Positions 45,621-55,287 of a stretch of DNA of 64,000 nt are shown in pieces (position 1 is the first letter of the stretch; every line of letters starts with the position of its first letter). The notes below the pieces were generated by a model, which was given only the letters and a program-made list of their open reading frames with translations, did no database searches and was not told where the DNA came from. The DNA is from Enterobacteriaceae bacterium RIT693 (lineage in GTDB: Bacteria > Pseudomonadota > Gammaproteobacteria > Enterobacterales > Enterobacteriaceae). Location: assembly GCA_009668225.1 (NCBI GenBank), contig WJYK01000013.1:52841-116840 (forward strand). Reading direction: 5' to 3'. Both the position numbers and the translations under genes were made by a program.

Positions 45621-45758
45621 TACGCGGCAGCGGTTCGACCACTTTTTTATCCAAAGTCGCGGGCCGTTGTGTTTTAATGAGCACCATTTATGGTCTGGGG
45701 CAGGGAAAACTGCCGCAGAAAAACTGGCATCGACCAGGTTCAAGCAGAAAGGTCATCA

Positions 45759-46679
45759 ATGAGCTGGATTGAACGAATTCTCAATAAGAGCAATATTACT
45801 CCCACCCGTAAGGCGAGCATCCCTGAAGGGGTGTGGACCAAGTGCGATAGCTGCGGCCAGGTCCTGTACCGCGCCGAGCTGGAACGCAATCTTGGCGTTT
45901 GCCCTAAGTGCGACCACCACATGCGTATGGCGGCCCGCGATCGCCTGCATAGCCTGTTAGACGAAGGCTCACTGGTGGAATTGGGCAGTGAGCTTGAGCC
46001 AAAAGATTTGCTGAAGTTCCGTGATTCCAAAAAGTACAAAGATCGCCTTGCAACGGCACAAAAAGAGACCGGTGAGAAAGACGCGCTGGTAGTAATGAAA
46101 GGTACCCTGCACGGTATGCCTGTTGTTGCGGCGGCCTTTGAGTTCTCCTTTATGGGCGGCTCAATGGGTTCTGTGGTCGGCGCGCGTTTTGTTCGTGCCG
46201 TTGAGCAGGCGCTGGAAGACAACTGCCCGATGGTGTGCTTCTCCGCTTCCGGCGGTGCCCGTATGCAGGAAGCGCTGATGTCGCTGATGCAAATGGCGAA
46301 AACCAGCGCCGCACTGGCAAAAATGCAGGAGCGTGGTCTGCCGTACATTTCCGTGCTGACTGACCCAACCATGGGCGGCGTGTCGGCAAGCTTTGCGATG
46401 CTGGGCGACCTGAACATTGCCGAACCGAAAGCGCTGATTGGCTTTGCCGGTCCACGCGTTATCGAGCAAACCGTGCGTGAAAAACTGCCGCCGGGCTTCC
46501 AGCGCAGTGAATTCCTGATCGAAAAAGGCGCGATTGACATGATCGTCCGTCGCCCGGAGCTGCGTCTGAAGCTGGCGAGCGTTCTGGCGAAGTTTATGAA
46601 TCTGCCTGCACCAAACCCGGAAGCTCCGCGGGAGCCAATTGTGGTTCCGCCAGCGCCGGAACAGGGTCAAGAGGCCTGA
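45759..46679 (+). CDS. accD: Acetyl-CoA carboxylase carboxyltransferase subunit beta, AccD
   Basis: With AccA it transfers carboxyl from biotin to acetyl-CoA, the first step of fatty-acid synthesis. The 306-aa protein carries the N-terminal zinc ribbon CDSC...CPKC (Cys29, 32, 48, 51), which also binds its own mRNA in E. coli, and the crotonase-like core with [20 protein letters not shown] and [13 protein letters not shown]. The ATG at 45759 (MSWIERIL) fits the family. Compared with E. coli, two residues are inserted after the sixth or seventh residue. A terminator follows. Confidence 0.97.
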   Translation: MSWIERILNKSNITPTRKASIPEGVWTKCDSCGQVLYRAELERNLGVCPKCDHHMRMAARDRLHSLLDEGSLVELGSELEPKDLLKFRDSKKYKDRLATAQKETGEKDALVVMKGTLHGMPVVAAAFEFSFMGGSMGSVVGARFVRAVEQALEDNCPMVCFSASGGARMQEALMSLMQMAKTSAALAKMQERGLPYISVLTDPTMGGVSASFAMLGDLNIAEPKALIGFAGPRVIEQTVREKLPPGFQRSEFLIEKGAIDMIVRRPELRLKLASVLAKFMNLPAPNPEAPREPIVVPPAPEQGQEA

Positions 46680-46688
46680 TTCGTCACT

Positions 46689-46722
46689 AAGGGCAGGCCA
46701 GCAGGCTCTGCCCTTTTTCTTT
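46689..46722 (+). terminator. Terminator after accD
   Basis: AAGGGCAG and CTGCCCTT form an 8-bp stem around GCCAGCAGGCT (itself partly paired) followed by TTTCTTT, nine bases after the accD stop. Confidence 0.82.
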
Positions 46723-46744
46723 ATGTGCATGTTAAGTGGGCATC

Positions 46745-48013
46745 ATGGAAAAAGATCTTATCCCTCAAGCCACGTCGCCTCTGGCCACGTGGCTTTACTA
46801 TCTCGAAAACCTTCACTCCACCACCATCGATATGGGCCTTGAGCGCATCAGCAAAGTTGCGGCTAAACTGGACGTGTTGAAACCTGCGCCAACGGTGTTC
46901 ACGGTTGCCGGAACCAACGGCAAAGGCACCACCTGCCGTACGCTAGAAACCACGCTGATGGCGGACGGATACCGGGTAGGGGTTTATAGCTCGCCGCATC
47001 TGGTGCGCTACACCGAGCGCGTACGCATTCAGGGTGAAGAGTTACCGGAGGACCTGCATACCGCCTCCTTTGCAGAGATAGAGGCTGCCCGTGGTGATAT
47101 TTCCTTAACCTATTTTGAATACGGAACGCTGTCCGCATTGCTATTGTTTAAGCAGCAGGCGGTAGATGTGGTTATTCTTGAGGTGGGTCTTGGCGGTCGC
47201 CTTGATGCCACTAACATCGTGGACTCTGATGTGGCCGTTGTCACCAGTATCGCGCTCGACCACACCGACTGGCTTGGCCCGGATCGTGAGAGCATCGGTC
47301 GCGAAAAAGCCGGTGTCTTCCGTAGAGATAACCCGGCGGTAGTGGGCGAGCCGGATATGCCGTACACGATTGCCGATGTAGCACAGGAAAAAGGGGCGCA
47401 GCTACTGCGCCGCGGCGTGGACTGGGATTATGAGGTGGGTGCAACCGGCTGGACGTTCCGTGACGCTCACGGCGAGCTGGGCCAACTTCCGCTGCCGCGG
47501 GTACCGCAGCCAAATGCTGCAACGGCGCTGGCCGCTCTGCGGGCAAGTAAACTGAACATCAGTGAAAACGCGATACGTTATGGCATTGAGCATGCCACGC
47601 TGCCAGGACGCTTTCAGATTGTTTCTGAGTCGCCACGCGTTATTCTGGACGTTGCCCATAATCCGCATGCGGCAGCTTACCTTGCCGGACGCCTGACGGC
47701 GTTACCCGGGCAGGGGCGGGTACACGCGGTTATCGGTATGCTGCACGATAAAGACATCGCCGGGACGCTTGCCTGTTTGTCGCCTCAGGTCGATAGCTGG
47801 TATTGTGCTCCGCTGGAGGGGCCACGAGGTGCAAGCGCAGAACAACTCATCGCGCATCTTGGCAACGGCAGAACATTTGCAACGGTGGCTGACGCATGGC
47901 ATGCAGCAATGGCTGAAGCGACGGCTGAAGATACCGTGCTGGTGTGCGGTTCGTTCCACACGGTGGCCCATGTAATGGAAGTACTGGACGCGGGGAGAGC
48001 AGGTGGCGAGTAA
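46745..48013 (+). CDS. folC: Bifunctional dihydrofolate synthase / folylpolyglutamate synthase FolC
   Basis: Adds glutamate to dihydropteroate and extends the polyglutamate tail of folates. The 422-aa Mur-ligase-type protein has the ATP loop VAGTNGKGTTCRTLE, the SSPHLVRYTERVRI folate-binding segment, ILEVGLGGRLDATN, and the C-terminal domain with FDVAHNPHA-type sequence (here ILDVAHNPHAAAYL). The ATG at 46745 (MEKDLIPQATSPLATWL) is close to the family start; a GTG nine bases earlier is in frame. dedD begins inside its last codons. Confidence 0.96.
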   Translation: MEKDLIPQATSPLATWLYYLENLHSTTIDMGLERISKVAAKLDVLKPAPTVFTVAGTNGKGTTCRTLETTLMADGYRVGVYSSPHLVRYTERVRIQGEELPEDLHTASFAEIEAARGDISLTYFEYGTLSALLLFKQQAVDVVILEVGLGGRLDATNIVDSDVAVVTSIALDHTDWLGPDRESIGREKAGVFRRDNPAVVGEPDMPYTIADVAQEKGAQLLRRGVDWDYEVGATGWTFRDAHGELGQLPLPRVPQPNAATALAALRASKLNISENAIRYGIEHATLPGRFQIVSESPRVILDVAHNPHAAAYLAGRLTALPGQGRVHAVIGMLHDKDIAGTLACLSPQVDSWYCAPLEGPRGASAEQLIAHLGNGRTFATVADAWHAAMAEATAEDTVLVCGSFHTVAHVMEVLDAGRAGGE

Positions 48014-48719
48014 GTTTCAAAACCGATTAGTCGGAACCATTATTCTGGTGGCGCTGGGGGTCATTGTGCTGCCGGGTCTGCTGGACGGGCAGAAAAAGCA
48101 TTATCAGGATGAATTCGCAGCTATTCCTTTGGTGCCCAAGCCAGGGGACAGCGATGAGCCGGATATGCTGCCTGCGGCTACCCAGGCGCTGCCGTCTCAG
48201 CCGCCTGAAGGGGCGGCAGAAGAGGTGAGGGCCGGGGCTGCTGCGCCACCGGGTCTGAATAACAGGACCATCCCGAACGAAGGCTCTGCGGGCGTTGATG
48301 AAGTGCCTGTGGCACGCGAACAGCCTAAGCCACAGCCGGTGCAGGAAAAACCAAAACCGAAGCCGGTGGAAAAGCCACAGCCTAAGCCAGCTTCTGATGA
48401 TCAGACCGGGCAGCAACTTGCCATGGCCTCTGAGCAGCCGACGAAGACGGAAAAACCAGCCGACAAAGCACCGACCGGGCAAGCGTACGTGGTGCAGCTT
48501 GGCGCATTGAAAAATGCGGACAAAGTGAATGAAATTGTTGGTAAACTGCGCGGTGCCGGATTCAAGGTTTATACCTCACCGACAACGCCTGTGCAGGGGA
48601 AAATCACCCGTATTCTGGTTGGGCCGGATGCCTCGAAAGATAAGCTGAAGTCTTCGCTTGGCGAGCTGAATTCGCTTTCTGGCCTGAAGGGCGTGGTGAT
48701 GAACTACTCGCCACGGTAG
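48003..48719 (+). CDS. dedD: Cell division protein DedD (SPOR domain)
   Basis: Septal-ring inner-membrane protein that promotes constriction. The 238-aa protein has a short cytoplasmic start, one membrane helix (LVGTIILVALGVIVLPGLL), a long Pro/Lys/Glu/Gln-rich periplasmic linker with repeats such as PKPQPVQEKPKPKPVEKPQP, and a C-terminal SPOR domain (AYVVQLGALKNADKVNEIVG) that binds denuded glycan at the septum. It starts with GTG 11 bases before the folC stop. The linker is somewhat longer than in E. coli (220 aa in total there). Confidence 0.95.
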   Translation: MASKFQNRLVGTIILVALGVIVLPGLLDGQKKHYQDEFAAIPLVPKPGDSDEPDMLPAATQALPSQPPEGAAEEVRAGAAAPPGLNNRTIPNEGSAGVDEVPVAREQPKPQPVQEKPKPKPVEKPQPKPASDDQTGQQLAMASEQPTKTEKPADKAPTGQAYVVQLGALKNADKVNEIVGKLRGAGFKVYTSPTTPVQGKITRILVGPDASKDKLKSSLGELNSLSGLKGVVMNYSPR

Positions 48720-48729
48720 CGGTTTGTGA

Positions 48730-48868
48730 CCCTCACCCCGGCCCTCTCCCTGGAAGGGGGAGGGGAAAAGCCATTACACCGAGCGGTTCCCTCGCCCCTC
48801 TGGGGAGAGGGTTAGGGTGAGGGGAAAACAACGCCATACCGTCACTTCGCCTCTAAAAGGTGAGGGGA
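48730..48868. repeat. Cluster of GC-rich palindromic repeats after dedD
   Basis: Three partial or complete units lie in tandem. They are CCCTCACCCCGGCCCTCTCC with TGGAAGGGGGAGGGG, then CCTCGCCCCTCTGGGGAGAG with GGTTAGGGTGAGGGG, then a shorter CGCCTCTAAAAGGTGAGGGG. The first two can pair with each other to form a long cruciform. This is the largest cluster of the family in the window. Confidence 0.8.
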
Positions 48869-48884
48869 AAACTGGCACTTTTTT

Positions 48885-48914
48885 AATGGCGTTGATGCTT
48901 TTTTCAACGCCATT
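48885..48914 (+). terminator. Hairpin upstream of cvpA
   Basis: AATGGCGTTGA and TCAACGCCATT form an 11-bp stem with a T-rich loop (TGCTTTTT). It lies 28 bases before the PurR box and may terminate dedD transcripts. Confidence 0.55.
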
Positions 48915-48942
48915 ATTTATTTACGCGCGGGAAGGAAATCCC

Positions 48943-48958
48943 TACGCAAACGTTTTCT
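48943..48958. promoter_or_regulatory. PurR operator of the cvpA-purF operon
   Basis: ACGCAAACGTTTTCTT is a textbook match to the PurR consensus ACGCAAACGTTTNCNT. The repressor PurR with hypoxanthine or guanine should block transcription of cvpA-purF(-ubiX) from here, as in E. coli. Confidence 0.9.
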
Positions 48959-49017
48959 TTTTCTGTTAGAATTCGCCCCGAACTGGACGTCAGGGCAATT
49001 TGTCACGAGATTTTTTC

Positions 49018-49503
49018 ATGGTCTGGATAGATTACGCCATCATTGCGGTTATCGGTTTTTCTTGTCTGGTAAGCGTAATACGTGGGTTTGTGAAGGAAGC
49101 GTTATCGCTTGTGACCTGGGGATGTGCTTTCTTTGTCGCCAGTCATTACTACACTTATCTGTCAGTCTGGTTCACTGGCTTTGAAGACGAACTGGTACGT
49201 AATGGGATAGCTATCGCGGTGCTGTTTATCGCGACGCTGATTGTCGGTGCGATAGTCAATTATGTGATTAGCGCGCTGGTGCAAAAAACCGGCCTGTCGG
49301 GTACAGACAGGGTGTTGGGGATCTGTTTTGGCGCCTTGCGTGGCGTACTGATCGTCTCTGCCATTCTGTTCTTCCTGGATACTTTTACCGGTTTTTCAAA
49401 AAGCGATGACTGGCAAAAGTCGCAGCTTATCCCGCAATTCAGTTTCATCATCAGATGGTTCTTTGACTATCTGCAAAGCTCGTCAAGTTTCTTGCCCCGC
49501 TAA
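49018..49503 (+). CDS. cvpA: CvpA, inner-membrane protein of the purF operon
   Basis: A 161-aa protein with four membrane helices (WIDYAIIAVIGFSCLVSVIR onward, then GIAIAVLFIATLIVGAIVNY). CvpA was named for colicin V production and supports envelope integrity; its molecular function is unclear. The ATG at 49018 gives MVWIDYAII as in E. coli; an in-frame start at 49000 lacks support. It is the first gene after the PurR box, 38 bp before purF. Confidence 0.95.
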   Translation: MVWIDYAIIAVIGFSCLVSVIRGFVKEALSLVTWGCAFFVASHYYTYLSVWFTGFEDELVRNGIAIAVLFIATLIVGAIVNYVISALVQKTGLSGTDRVLGICFGALRGVLIVSAILFFLDTFTGFSKSDDWQKSQLIPQFSFIIRWFFDYLQSSSSFLPR

Positions 49504-49541
49504 TCGTAGCGGGGGGTGTGGCTTAATGAGGAAAAGACAAC

Positions 49542-51059
49542 ATGTGCGGTATTGTCGGTATCGCCGGTTTCATGCCGGTAAACCAGTCGATTTATGATGC
49601 GTTAACGGTGCTTCAGCACCGTGGCCAGGATGCCGCAGGCATCGTCACCATCGACGCTTTAAATTGCTTCCGTCTGCGTAAAGCGAATGGCCTGGTGAGC
49701 GATGTGTTTGAAGCCCGCCACATGCAGCGTCTGCAGGGGAATATGGGTATCGGCCACGTGCGTTACCCGACCGCCGGCAGTTCCAGCGCTTCTGAAGCTC
49801 AGCCTTTCTACGTCAACTCTCCTTACGGAATTACTCTGGCGCATAACGGTAACCTGACCAATGCCCACGAGCTGCGTAAAAAGCTGTTTGAAGAAAAACG
49901 TCGCCACATTAACACCACTTCTGACTCTGAAATCCTGCTCAATATCTTTGCCAGCGAGCTGGATAACTTCCGCCATTATCCGCTGGAAGCAGACAATATT
50001 TTTGCCGCTATCGCCGCCACTAACCGCCAAATCCGCGGCGCTTACGCCTGTGTGGCGATGATTATCGGCCACGGTATGGTGGCCTTCCGCGACCCGAACG
50101 GCATTCGTCCGCTGGTTATCGGCAAGCGTGACCTGGGCGATGGCCGCACCGAATACATGGTGGCCTCCGAGAGCGTGGCGCTTGACACCCTGGGCTTTGA
50201 GTTCCTGCGCGATATCGCGCCGGGAGAAGCGGTGTACATCACCGAAAAAGGCCAACTGTTCACCCGCCAGTGCGCCGATAACCCGGTCAGCAACCCGTGC
50301 CTGTTCGAATATGTTTACTTTGCGCGCCCGGACTCGTTTATCGACAAGATCTCCGTCTATAGCGCGCGCGTTGAGATGGGTAAAAAGCTTGGCGAGAAGA
50401 TTGCCCGCGAATGGGAAGACCTGGATATCGACGTGGTCATTCCCATTCCTGAAACCTCCTGCGACATTGCGCTGGAAATTGCCCACATTCTGGATAAACC
50501 TTATCGCCAGGGGTTTGTGAAAAACCGCTACGTTGGCCGCACGTTTATCATGCCGGGCCAGCAGCTGCGCCGTAAGTCCGTGCGCCGTAAGCTGAACGCC
50601 AACCGCGCCGAGTTCCGTGATAAAAACGTGCTTTTGGTGGACGACTCCATCGTGCGCGGTACCACATCTGAGCAGATTATTGAGATGGCGCGTGAAGCCG
50701 GAGCCAAAAAGGTTTACCTGGCCTCCGCCGCGCCGGAAATCCGCTTCCCGAACGTTTATGGCATCGACATGCCAAGCGCTAACGAGCTGATTGCTCACGG
50801 GCGTGAAGTGGACGAAATTCGCCAAATCATCGGCGCCGATGGCCTGATTTTCCAGGATCTGGACGACCTTATCGAAGCGGTCCGCGTGGAAAATCCGGAT
50901 ATCACCCAGTTTGAGTGTTCGGTCTTCAACGGTATCTACGTGACGAAAGACGTTGACCACAAGTACCTGCAGTATCTCGAGTCCCTGCGTAACGACGACT
51001 CCAAAGCGCTGGCGCGTCAGAACGAAGTGGAAAATTTAGAGATGCACAACGAAGGCTGA
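49542..51059 (+). CDS. purF: Amidophosphoribosyltransferase PurF
   Basis: First committed step of purine synthesis: glutamine plus PRPP gives phosphoribosylamine. The 505-aa protein begins [10 protein letters not shown]; Cys2, exposed after Met removal, is the glutaminase nucleophile. [20 protein letters not shown] belongs to the N-terminal glutaminase half. The PRPP-binding loop [17 protein letters not shown] lies in the phosphoribosyltransferase half. Control by PurR comes from the operator upstream of cvpA. A palindromic repeat follows the stop. Confidence 0.98.
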   Translation: MCGIVGIAGFMPVNQSIYDALTVLQHRGQDAAGIVTIDALNCFRLRKANGLVSDVFEARHMQRLQGNMGIGHVRYPTAGSSSASEAQPFYVNSPYGITLAHNGNLTNAHELRKKLFEEKRRHINTTSDSEILLNIFASELDNFRHYPLEADNIFAAIAATNRQIRGAYACVAMIIGHGMVAFRDPNGIRPLVIGKRDLGDGRTEYMVASESVALDTLGFEFLRDIAPGEAVYITEKGQLFTRQCADNPVSNPCLFEYVYFARPDSFIDKISVYSARVEMGKKLGEKIAREWEDLDIDVVIPIPETSCDIALEIAHILDKPYRQGFVKNRYVGRTFIMPGQQLRRKSVRRKLNANRAEFRDKNVLLVDDSIVRGTTSEQIIEMAREAGAKKVYLASAAPEIRFPNVYGIDMPSANELIAHGREVDEIRQIIGADGLIFQDLDDLIEAVRVENPDITQFECSVFNGIYVTKDVDHKYLQYLESLRNDDSKALARQNEVENLEMHNEG

Positions 51060-51067
51060 TTTCCCCC

Positions 51068-51093
51068 GCCTCTCTCCTGGAAAGGGGAGAGGC
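51068..51093. repeat. GC-rich palindromic repeat after purF
   Basis: GCCTCTCTCC-TGGAAA-GGGGAGAGGC is a member of the CCCTCTCC/GGAGAGGG family with a mismatch near the loop. It lies eight bases after the purF stop, and a second small palindrome CCCCGCCCGCGGGG follows at 51107. Confidence 0.7.
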
Positions 51094-51183
51094 ATGTTCT
51101 ACGCTTCCCCGCCCGCGGGGAGCCTTGCATCCCACCTCATCTTGCGGCAAAGTCAGCCCAGATATTCTTTATGGGCAAATTCA

Positions 51184-51753
51184 ATGAAACGACTGATCGT
51201 CGGTATTTCCGGAGCCAGCGGCGCCATTTACGGGGTGCGTTTACTGCAAATCCTGCAGCAGTTGCCGGAGGTAGAAAGCCATCTGGTGATGAGCAACGCG
51301 GCACGCCAGACCCTGGCGCTGGAAACCGATTACTCGCTGCGCGATGTTCAGGCGCTGGCGGATGTTGTTCATGACTCGCGTGATATCGCCGCCAGCATCT
51401 CCTCCGGTTCGTTTAAGACAATGGGCATGGCGGTGCTGCCGTGCTCGATTAAAACGCTGTCGGGCATCGTACACAGCTATACGGACGGCCTGTTGACCCG
51501 CGCGGCGGACGTGGTGCTGAAAGAGCGCCGCCCGCTGGTGCTTTGTATTCGCGAAACGCCGCTGCACCTGGGTCACCTGCGCCTGTTGACCCAGGCATCC
51601 GAACTGGGTGCGGTGATCATGCCGCCGGTGCCCGCGTTTTATCATCGCCCGCAAACGCTGCAGGATATTGTCGACCAGACGGTGAACAGGGTATTGGATC
51701 AGTTTGACCTTGAGCTGCCTGAAGACCTGTTTGTTCGCTGGGGCGGGGCATAG
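51184..51753 (+). CDS. ubiX: Flavin prenyltransferase UbiX
   Basis: Makes the prenylated FMN cofactor used by the decarboxylase UbiD in ubiquinone synthesis. The 189-aa protein has the FMN-binding start MKRLIVGISGASGAIYGVRL, the SSGSFKTMGMAVLPCSIKTL region and the C-terminal VMPPVPAFYHRPQTLQDIVD. The ATG at 51184 gives the same length as E. coli; the frame is open further upstream but lies within the intergenic repeats. It may be read from the purF promoter. Confidence 0.96.
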   Translation: MKRLIVGISGASGAIYGVRLLQILQQLPEVESHLVMSNAARQTLALETDYSLRDVQALADVVHDSRDIAASISSGSFKTMGMAVLPCSIKTLSGIVHSYTDGLLTRAADVVLKERRPLVLCIRETPLHLGHLRLLTQASELGAVIMPPVPAFYHRPQTLQDIVDQTVNRVLDQFDLELPEDLFVRWGGA

Positions 51754-51956
51754 GTCATGCCCTGGCGCGGTGCATCACAAATTAATTGCCTCATAATGGG
51801 GCAATTCTGCAACGCCGATCGCTTTTAGAAGATTTAATCCGCGAAAACCCCTTTCCCCTCTATTCCCGCTTCCCAGAACTGCTATCTTTCAAACTAGCGC
51901 GAAGTTGCAACGTTTTATTAACATAAATCAGCGACTTTTTTCCACGCAGGGAAAAG

Positions 51957-51972
51957 TGGCATGAGAACTGCA
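51957..51972 (+). promoter_or_regulatory. Sigma-54 type promoter upstream of argT
   Basis: TGGCAT-GAGAA-CTGCA fits the -24/-12 consensus TGGCAC-N5-TTGCA with the invariant GG and GC at the right spacing. It lies 72 bases before the argT ATG. In Salmonella and E. coli argT is activated by NtrC under nitrogen limitation from such a promoter. Confidence 0.75.
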
Positions 51973-52044
51973 ACTCTCCGTTTGCCAATGTATTACCACA
52001 CAACAAGACATCACAAATAAGAAAGCCAAACTTGAGGGTATCGT

Positions 52045-52827
52045 ATGAAGAAGTCGGTTCTTGCACTGTCTTTACTGCTCGGCCTGTCCAGCGCAGCCAG
52101 CGTGTTCGCAGCGATTCCGCAAAACGTCCGTATTGGGACCGACGCGACCTACGCCCCATTCTCCTCGAAAGATGCGAAAGGGGATTTTGTCGGGTTTGAT
52201 ATCGACCTTGGCAATGAACTTTGCAAGCGCATTCAGGCCAAATGTACGTGGGTGGGCAGTGACTTTGACTCCCTGATCCCGTCGCTGAAAGCGAAGAAAA
52301 TCGACGCCATTATCTCGTCTCTGTCGATCACCGAAAAACGTCAGCAGGAGATCCTCTTCTCCGACAAGCTGTACGCGGCCGATTCTCGCCTGATTGCGAC
52401 GAAAGGCTCCCCAATTCAGCCGACCCTTGAGTCACTGAAAGGCAAACACGTTGGGGTGCTGCAGGGCTCTATTCAGGAAACCTATGGCAACGCCGAATGG
52501 CGCCCTAAAGGTGTGGATGTGGTGGCCTATGCCAACCAGGACTTGATCTACTCCGATCTTGCCGCGGGGCGTCTGGACGCTGCATTTCAGGATGAGGTTG
52601 CCGGTAGCGAAGGTTTCCTGAAACAGCCTGCCGGTAAAGACTTTGCCTTCGCCGGGCCTTCAGTGAAGGACAAGAAGTACTTCGGTGACGGCACCGGTAT
52701 CGGTCTGCGCAAAGATGATACTGAGCTGAAGGCCGCGTTCGACAAAGCGCTGGGCGAAATACGTAAAGACGGTACTTACGACAAATTAGCGAAGAAGTAC
52801 TTCGACTTTAATGTTTACGGCGAATAA
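52045..52827 (+). CDS. argT: Lysine/arginine/ornithine-binding periplasmic protein ArgT
   Basis: Substrate-binding protein that delivers Lys, Arg and ornithine to the HisQMP2 transporter. The 260-aa precursor has a Sec signal ([22 protein letters not shown], cut before AIPQNV), the ligand-binding start [20 protein letters not shown], and [20 protein letters not shown]. It is a close paralogue of HisJ (next gene, same length) and presumably arose by tandem duplication. It has its own nitrogen-regulated promoter. Confidence 0.95.
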   Translation: MKKSVLALSLLLGLSSAASVFAAIPQNVRIGTDATYAPFSSKDAKGDFVGFDIDLGNELCKRIQAKCTWVGSDFDSLIPSLKAKKIDAIISSLSITEKRQQEILFSDKLYAADSRLIATKGSPIQPTLESLKGKHVGVLQGSIQETYGNAEWRPKGVDVVAYANQDLIYSDLAAGRLDAAFQDEVAGSEGFLKQPAGKDFAFAGPSVKDKKYFGDGTGIGLRKDDTELKAAFDKALGEIRKDGTYDKLAKKYFDFNVYGE

Positions 52828-52846
52828 GTTTATCCCTTAGTCTGTA

Positions 52847-52876
52847 GCCCGGTTCTGAATATATTCTTAACCGGGC
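52847..52876 (+). terminator. Hairpin between argT and hisJ
   Basis: GCCCGGTT and AACCGGGC form a perfect 8-bp stem around a 14-base loop, 20 bases after the argT stop. It is not followed by a T-run. It may terminate part of the argT transcripts and separate argT expression from hisJQMP. Confidence 0.55.
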
Positions 52877-53020
52877 AGGATAACTATGCAGTGGTGCAGT
52901 CACGTTCCGGCTGCACCTTTATGGTGCGAAGACGTTGTGTTCGCAACGCGTTGCGTAAGTTTTCCCTGTTCACGTAGTGGGTGTGAGCCTTAAGTAACGG
53001 ACAGTCTATTGAGGATAATT

Positions 53021-53803
53021 ATGAAAAAGCTGGTTTTGTCTCTTTCTCTGGTGCTGGCATTTTCCAGCGTGACCACAGCATTCGCTGCTATTCCGAAAAA
53101 TTTACGGATTGGCACGGACCCAACCTATGCGCCATTTGAATCCAAAAATGCTCAGGGTGAGCTGGTCGGTTTCGATATCGACCTGGCTAAAGAACTCTGT
53201 AAGCGCATTAACACCCAATGTACCTTTGTTGAAAACCCATTAGATGCGCTGATCCCATCTCTGAAGGCGAAGAAAATCGACGCCATCATGTCTTCTCTGT
53301 CCATCACCGAGAAGCGTCAGCAGGAAATCGCGTTCACCGACAAGCTGTATGCGGCTGACTCTCGCCTGGTGGTAGCCAAAGGTTCTCCGATCCAGCCAAC
53401 GATTGAGTCGCTGAAAGGCAAGCGCGTCGGCGTGCTGCAGGGCACAACGCAGGAAACTTACGGCAATGAGCACTGGGCGCCAAAAGGCATCGAGATTGTT
53501 TCCTATCAGGGGCAGGACTCGATTTACGCCGACCTGGCCGCCGGGCGTATTGACGCCGCATTCCAGGATGAAGTGGCCGCCAGCGAAGGCTTCCTGAAAC
53601 AGCCTGTCGGCAAAGATTACCAGTTCGGCGGCCCGTCCATTAAAGACGACAAGCTATTTGGCGTCGGCACCGGCATGGGCCTGCGTAAAGAAGATAACGA
53701 GCTGCGTGAGGCGCTGAACAAGGCCTTTGCGGAGATGCGTAAAGACGGCACGTATGAGAAGTTAGCGAAGCCGTACTTTGATTTTAATGTGTATGGTGAA
53801 TAA
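53021..53803 (+). CDS. hisJ: Histidine-binding periplasmic protein HisJ
   Basis: Substrate-binding protein for histidine, partner of HisQMP2. The 260-aa precursor begins [20 protein letters not shown], followed by the mature [20 protein letters not shown], and shares [20 protein letters not shown] with ArgT. ATG 53021 has GAGGATAAT upstream; a start at 53009 is in frame but would spoil the signal. The 193-bp gap after argT gives room for a separate promoter. A GC-rich hairpin separates it from hisQ. Confidence 0.96.
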   Translation: MKKLVLSLSLVLAFSSVTTAFAAIPKNLRIGTDPTYAPFESKNAQGELVGFDIDLAKELCKRINTQCTFVENPLDALIPSLKAKKIDAIMSSLSITEKRQQEIAFTDKLYAADSRLVVAKGSPIQPTIESLKGKRVGVLQGTTQETYGNEHWAPKGIEIVSYQGQDSIYADLAAGRIDAAFQDEVAASEGFLKQPVGKDYQFGGPSIKDDKLFGVGTGMGLRKEDNELREALNKAFAEMRKDGTYEKLAKPYFDFNVYGE

Positions 53804-53820
53804 CCCTTACCGGTGATAAA

Positions 53821-53841
53821 GGCCCCGCGTCAGACGGGGCC
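53821..53841. repeat. REP-like hairpin between hisJ and hisQ
   Basis: GGCCCCG-CGTCAGA-CGGGGCC is a perfect 7-bp stem placed 17 bases after hisJ. In Salmonella this same junction carries REP sequences that stabilise upstream mRNA, allowing more binding protein than membrane subunits; this shorter hairpin probably plays that part. Confidence 0.65.
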
Positions 53842-53880
53842 CAGTAAGCAGCAGCAAACACTGACGACAGGATACGCACC

Positions 53881-54567
53881 ATGTTGTATGGCTTTTCCGA
53901 AGTAATTTTTAAAGGGGCGCTGGTTACGCTTGAGCTGGCGCTCGCCTCGGTTGTCCTTTCCGTGCTGATTGGGCTTGCCGGCGCAGGCGCAAAACTGTCC
54001 AAAAACCGCCCGCTCGCATTACTGTTTGAGGGCTACACCACGCTGATTCGCGGGGTGCCGGACCTGGTGCTGATGCTGTTAATTTTCTACGGGCTGCAGA
54101 TGCTGCTCAACAGCATTACCGATGCGCTGGGCATGGCGCAGTTTGATATCGACCCGATGGTGGCGGGCATTATCACCCTCGGCTTTATCTACGGCGCTTA
54201 TTTTACCGAAACCTTCCGCGGTGCATTTCTGGCGGTGCCGAAAGGCCATATTGAGGCGGCAACCGCGTTTGGCTTTACCGGCTCCCAAACCTTCCGCCGT
54301 ATTCTGTTTCCGGCCATGATGCGCTACGCGCTGCCGGGGATCGGTAACAACTGGCAGGTTATTCTCAAGGCAACCGCGCTGGTTTCCCTGCTCGGCCTCG
54401 AAGATGTGGTGAAGGCCACGCAGCTCGCCGGGAAAAGCACCTGGCAGCCGTTCTACTTCGCCATTGTCGCCGGGATTATCTATCTGGTCTTTACTACGGT
54501 TTCAAACGGGGTGCTGCTCTGGCTTGAACGTCGCTATTCCGTTGGCGTGAAGAGGGCGGAGCTATGA
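53881..54567 (+). CDS. hisQ: Histidine/LAO ABC transporter permease HisQ
   Basis: A 228-aa inner-membrane subunit with five helices and the EAA loop IEAATAFGFTGSQTFRRILF that docks on HisP. It pairs with HisM to form the translocation channel for histidine, Lys, Arg and ornithine. The start MLYGFSEVIFKGALVTLELA matches the family. It overlaps hisM by four bases. Confidence 0.96.
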   Translation: MLYGFSEVIFKGALVTLELALASVVLSVLIGLAGAGAKLSKNRPLALLFEGYTTLIRGVPDLVLMLLIFYGLQMLLNSITDALGMAQFDIDPMVAGIITLGFIYGAYFTETFRGAFLAVPKGHIEAATAFGFTGSQTFRRILFPAMMRYALPGIGNNWQVILKATALVSLLGLEDVVKATQLAGKSTWQPFYFAIVAGIIYLVFTTVSNGVLLWLERRYSVGVKRAEL

Positions 54568-55277
54568 TTGATATTATTCACGATTACTGGCAGTCCCTGC
54601 TGTGGACCGACGGTTACCGCTTTACGGGCGTGGCGATCACGCTGTGGCTGCTGATTTTGTCGGTGGTGATGGGCGGGACTCTGGCGCTGTTCCTCGCCAT
54701 CGGGCGCGTCTCCAGTAACAAATTTATCGCGTTCCCGATCTGGCTCTTTACCTACATTTTTCGCGGTACGCCGCTCTACGTACAGCTGCTGGTTTTCTAC
54801 TCGGGGATGTACACGCTGGAGATAGTCAAAGGCACTGAATTGCTGAATGCCTTCTTCCGCAGCGGCCTCAACTGTACCGTGCTGGCGCTGACGCTGAACA
54901 CCTGTGCTTATACCACGGAGATTTTTGCCGGAGCCATTCGCTCGGTGCCGCATGGTGACATTGAAGCGGCGCGCGCCTACGGCTTCTCAAAAGTAAAAAT
55001 GTACCGCTGCATTATTCTGCCTTCGGCGCTGCGCATCGCGCTGCCGGCGTACAGCAACGAGGTGATCCTGATGCTGCACTCCACGGCGCTGGCGTTTACC
55101 GCCACGGTGCCGGATCTGCTCAAGATTGCCCGTGATATTAACTCCGCAACCTACCAGCCGTTTACCGCGTTTGGCATCGCGGCCGTGCTGTATTTGATTA
55201 TCTCTTATGTGCTGATAAGCCTGTTCCGTAAAGCGGAAAAACGCTGGCTGCAGCACGTTAAACCCGCTTCGCACTGA
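54564..55277 (+). CDS. hisM: Histidine/LAO ABC transporter permease HisM
   Basis: A 237-aa permease, paralogue of HisQ, with the EAA loop IEAARAYGFSKVKMYRCIIL and membrane helices beginning at GVAITLWLLILSVVMGGTLA. It forms the heteromeric channel HisQM. The four-base overlap with hisQ and the 10-bp gap to hisP indicate equal expression. Confidence 0.96.
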   Translation: MIDIIHDYWQSLLWTDGYRFTGVAITLWLLILSVVMGGTLALFLAIGRVSSNKFIAFPIWLFTYIFRGTPLYVQLLVFYSGMYTLEIVKGTELLNAFFRSGLNCTVLALTLNTCAYTTEIFAGAIRSVPHGDIEAARAYGFSKVKMYRCIILPSALRIALPAYSNEVILMLHSTALAFTATVPDLLKIARDINSATYQPFTAFGIAAVLYLIISYVLISLFRKAEKRWLQHVKPASH

Positions 55278-55287
55278 GTGACTTCTG

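Noticed and set aside
48730..48868. CRISPR array
   Set aside because: The repeated units are palindromic, of unequal length and without regular spacers; they belong to the dispersed palindrome family. No CRISPR array or cas gene was seen anywhere in the window.
49659..50960. 433-codon open frame on the reverse strand inside purF
   Set aside because: It lies fully antisense to an unmistakable purF, its translation has no recognisable domain, and long antisense frames are common in GC-rich coding DNA with strong codon bias.
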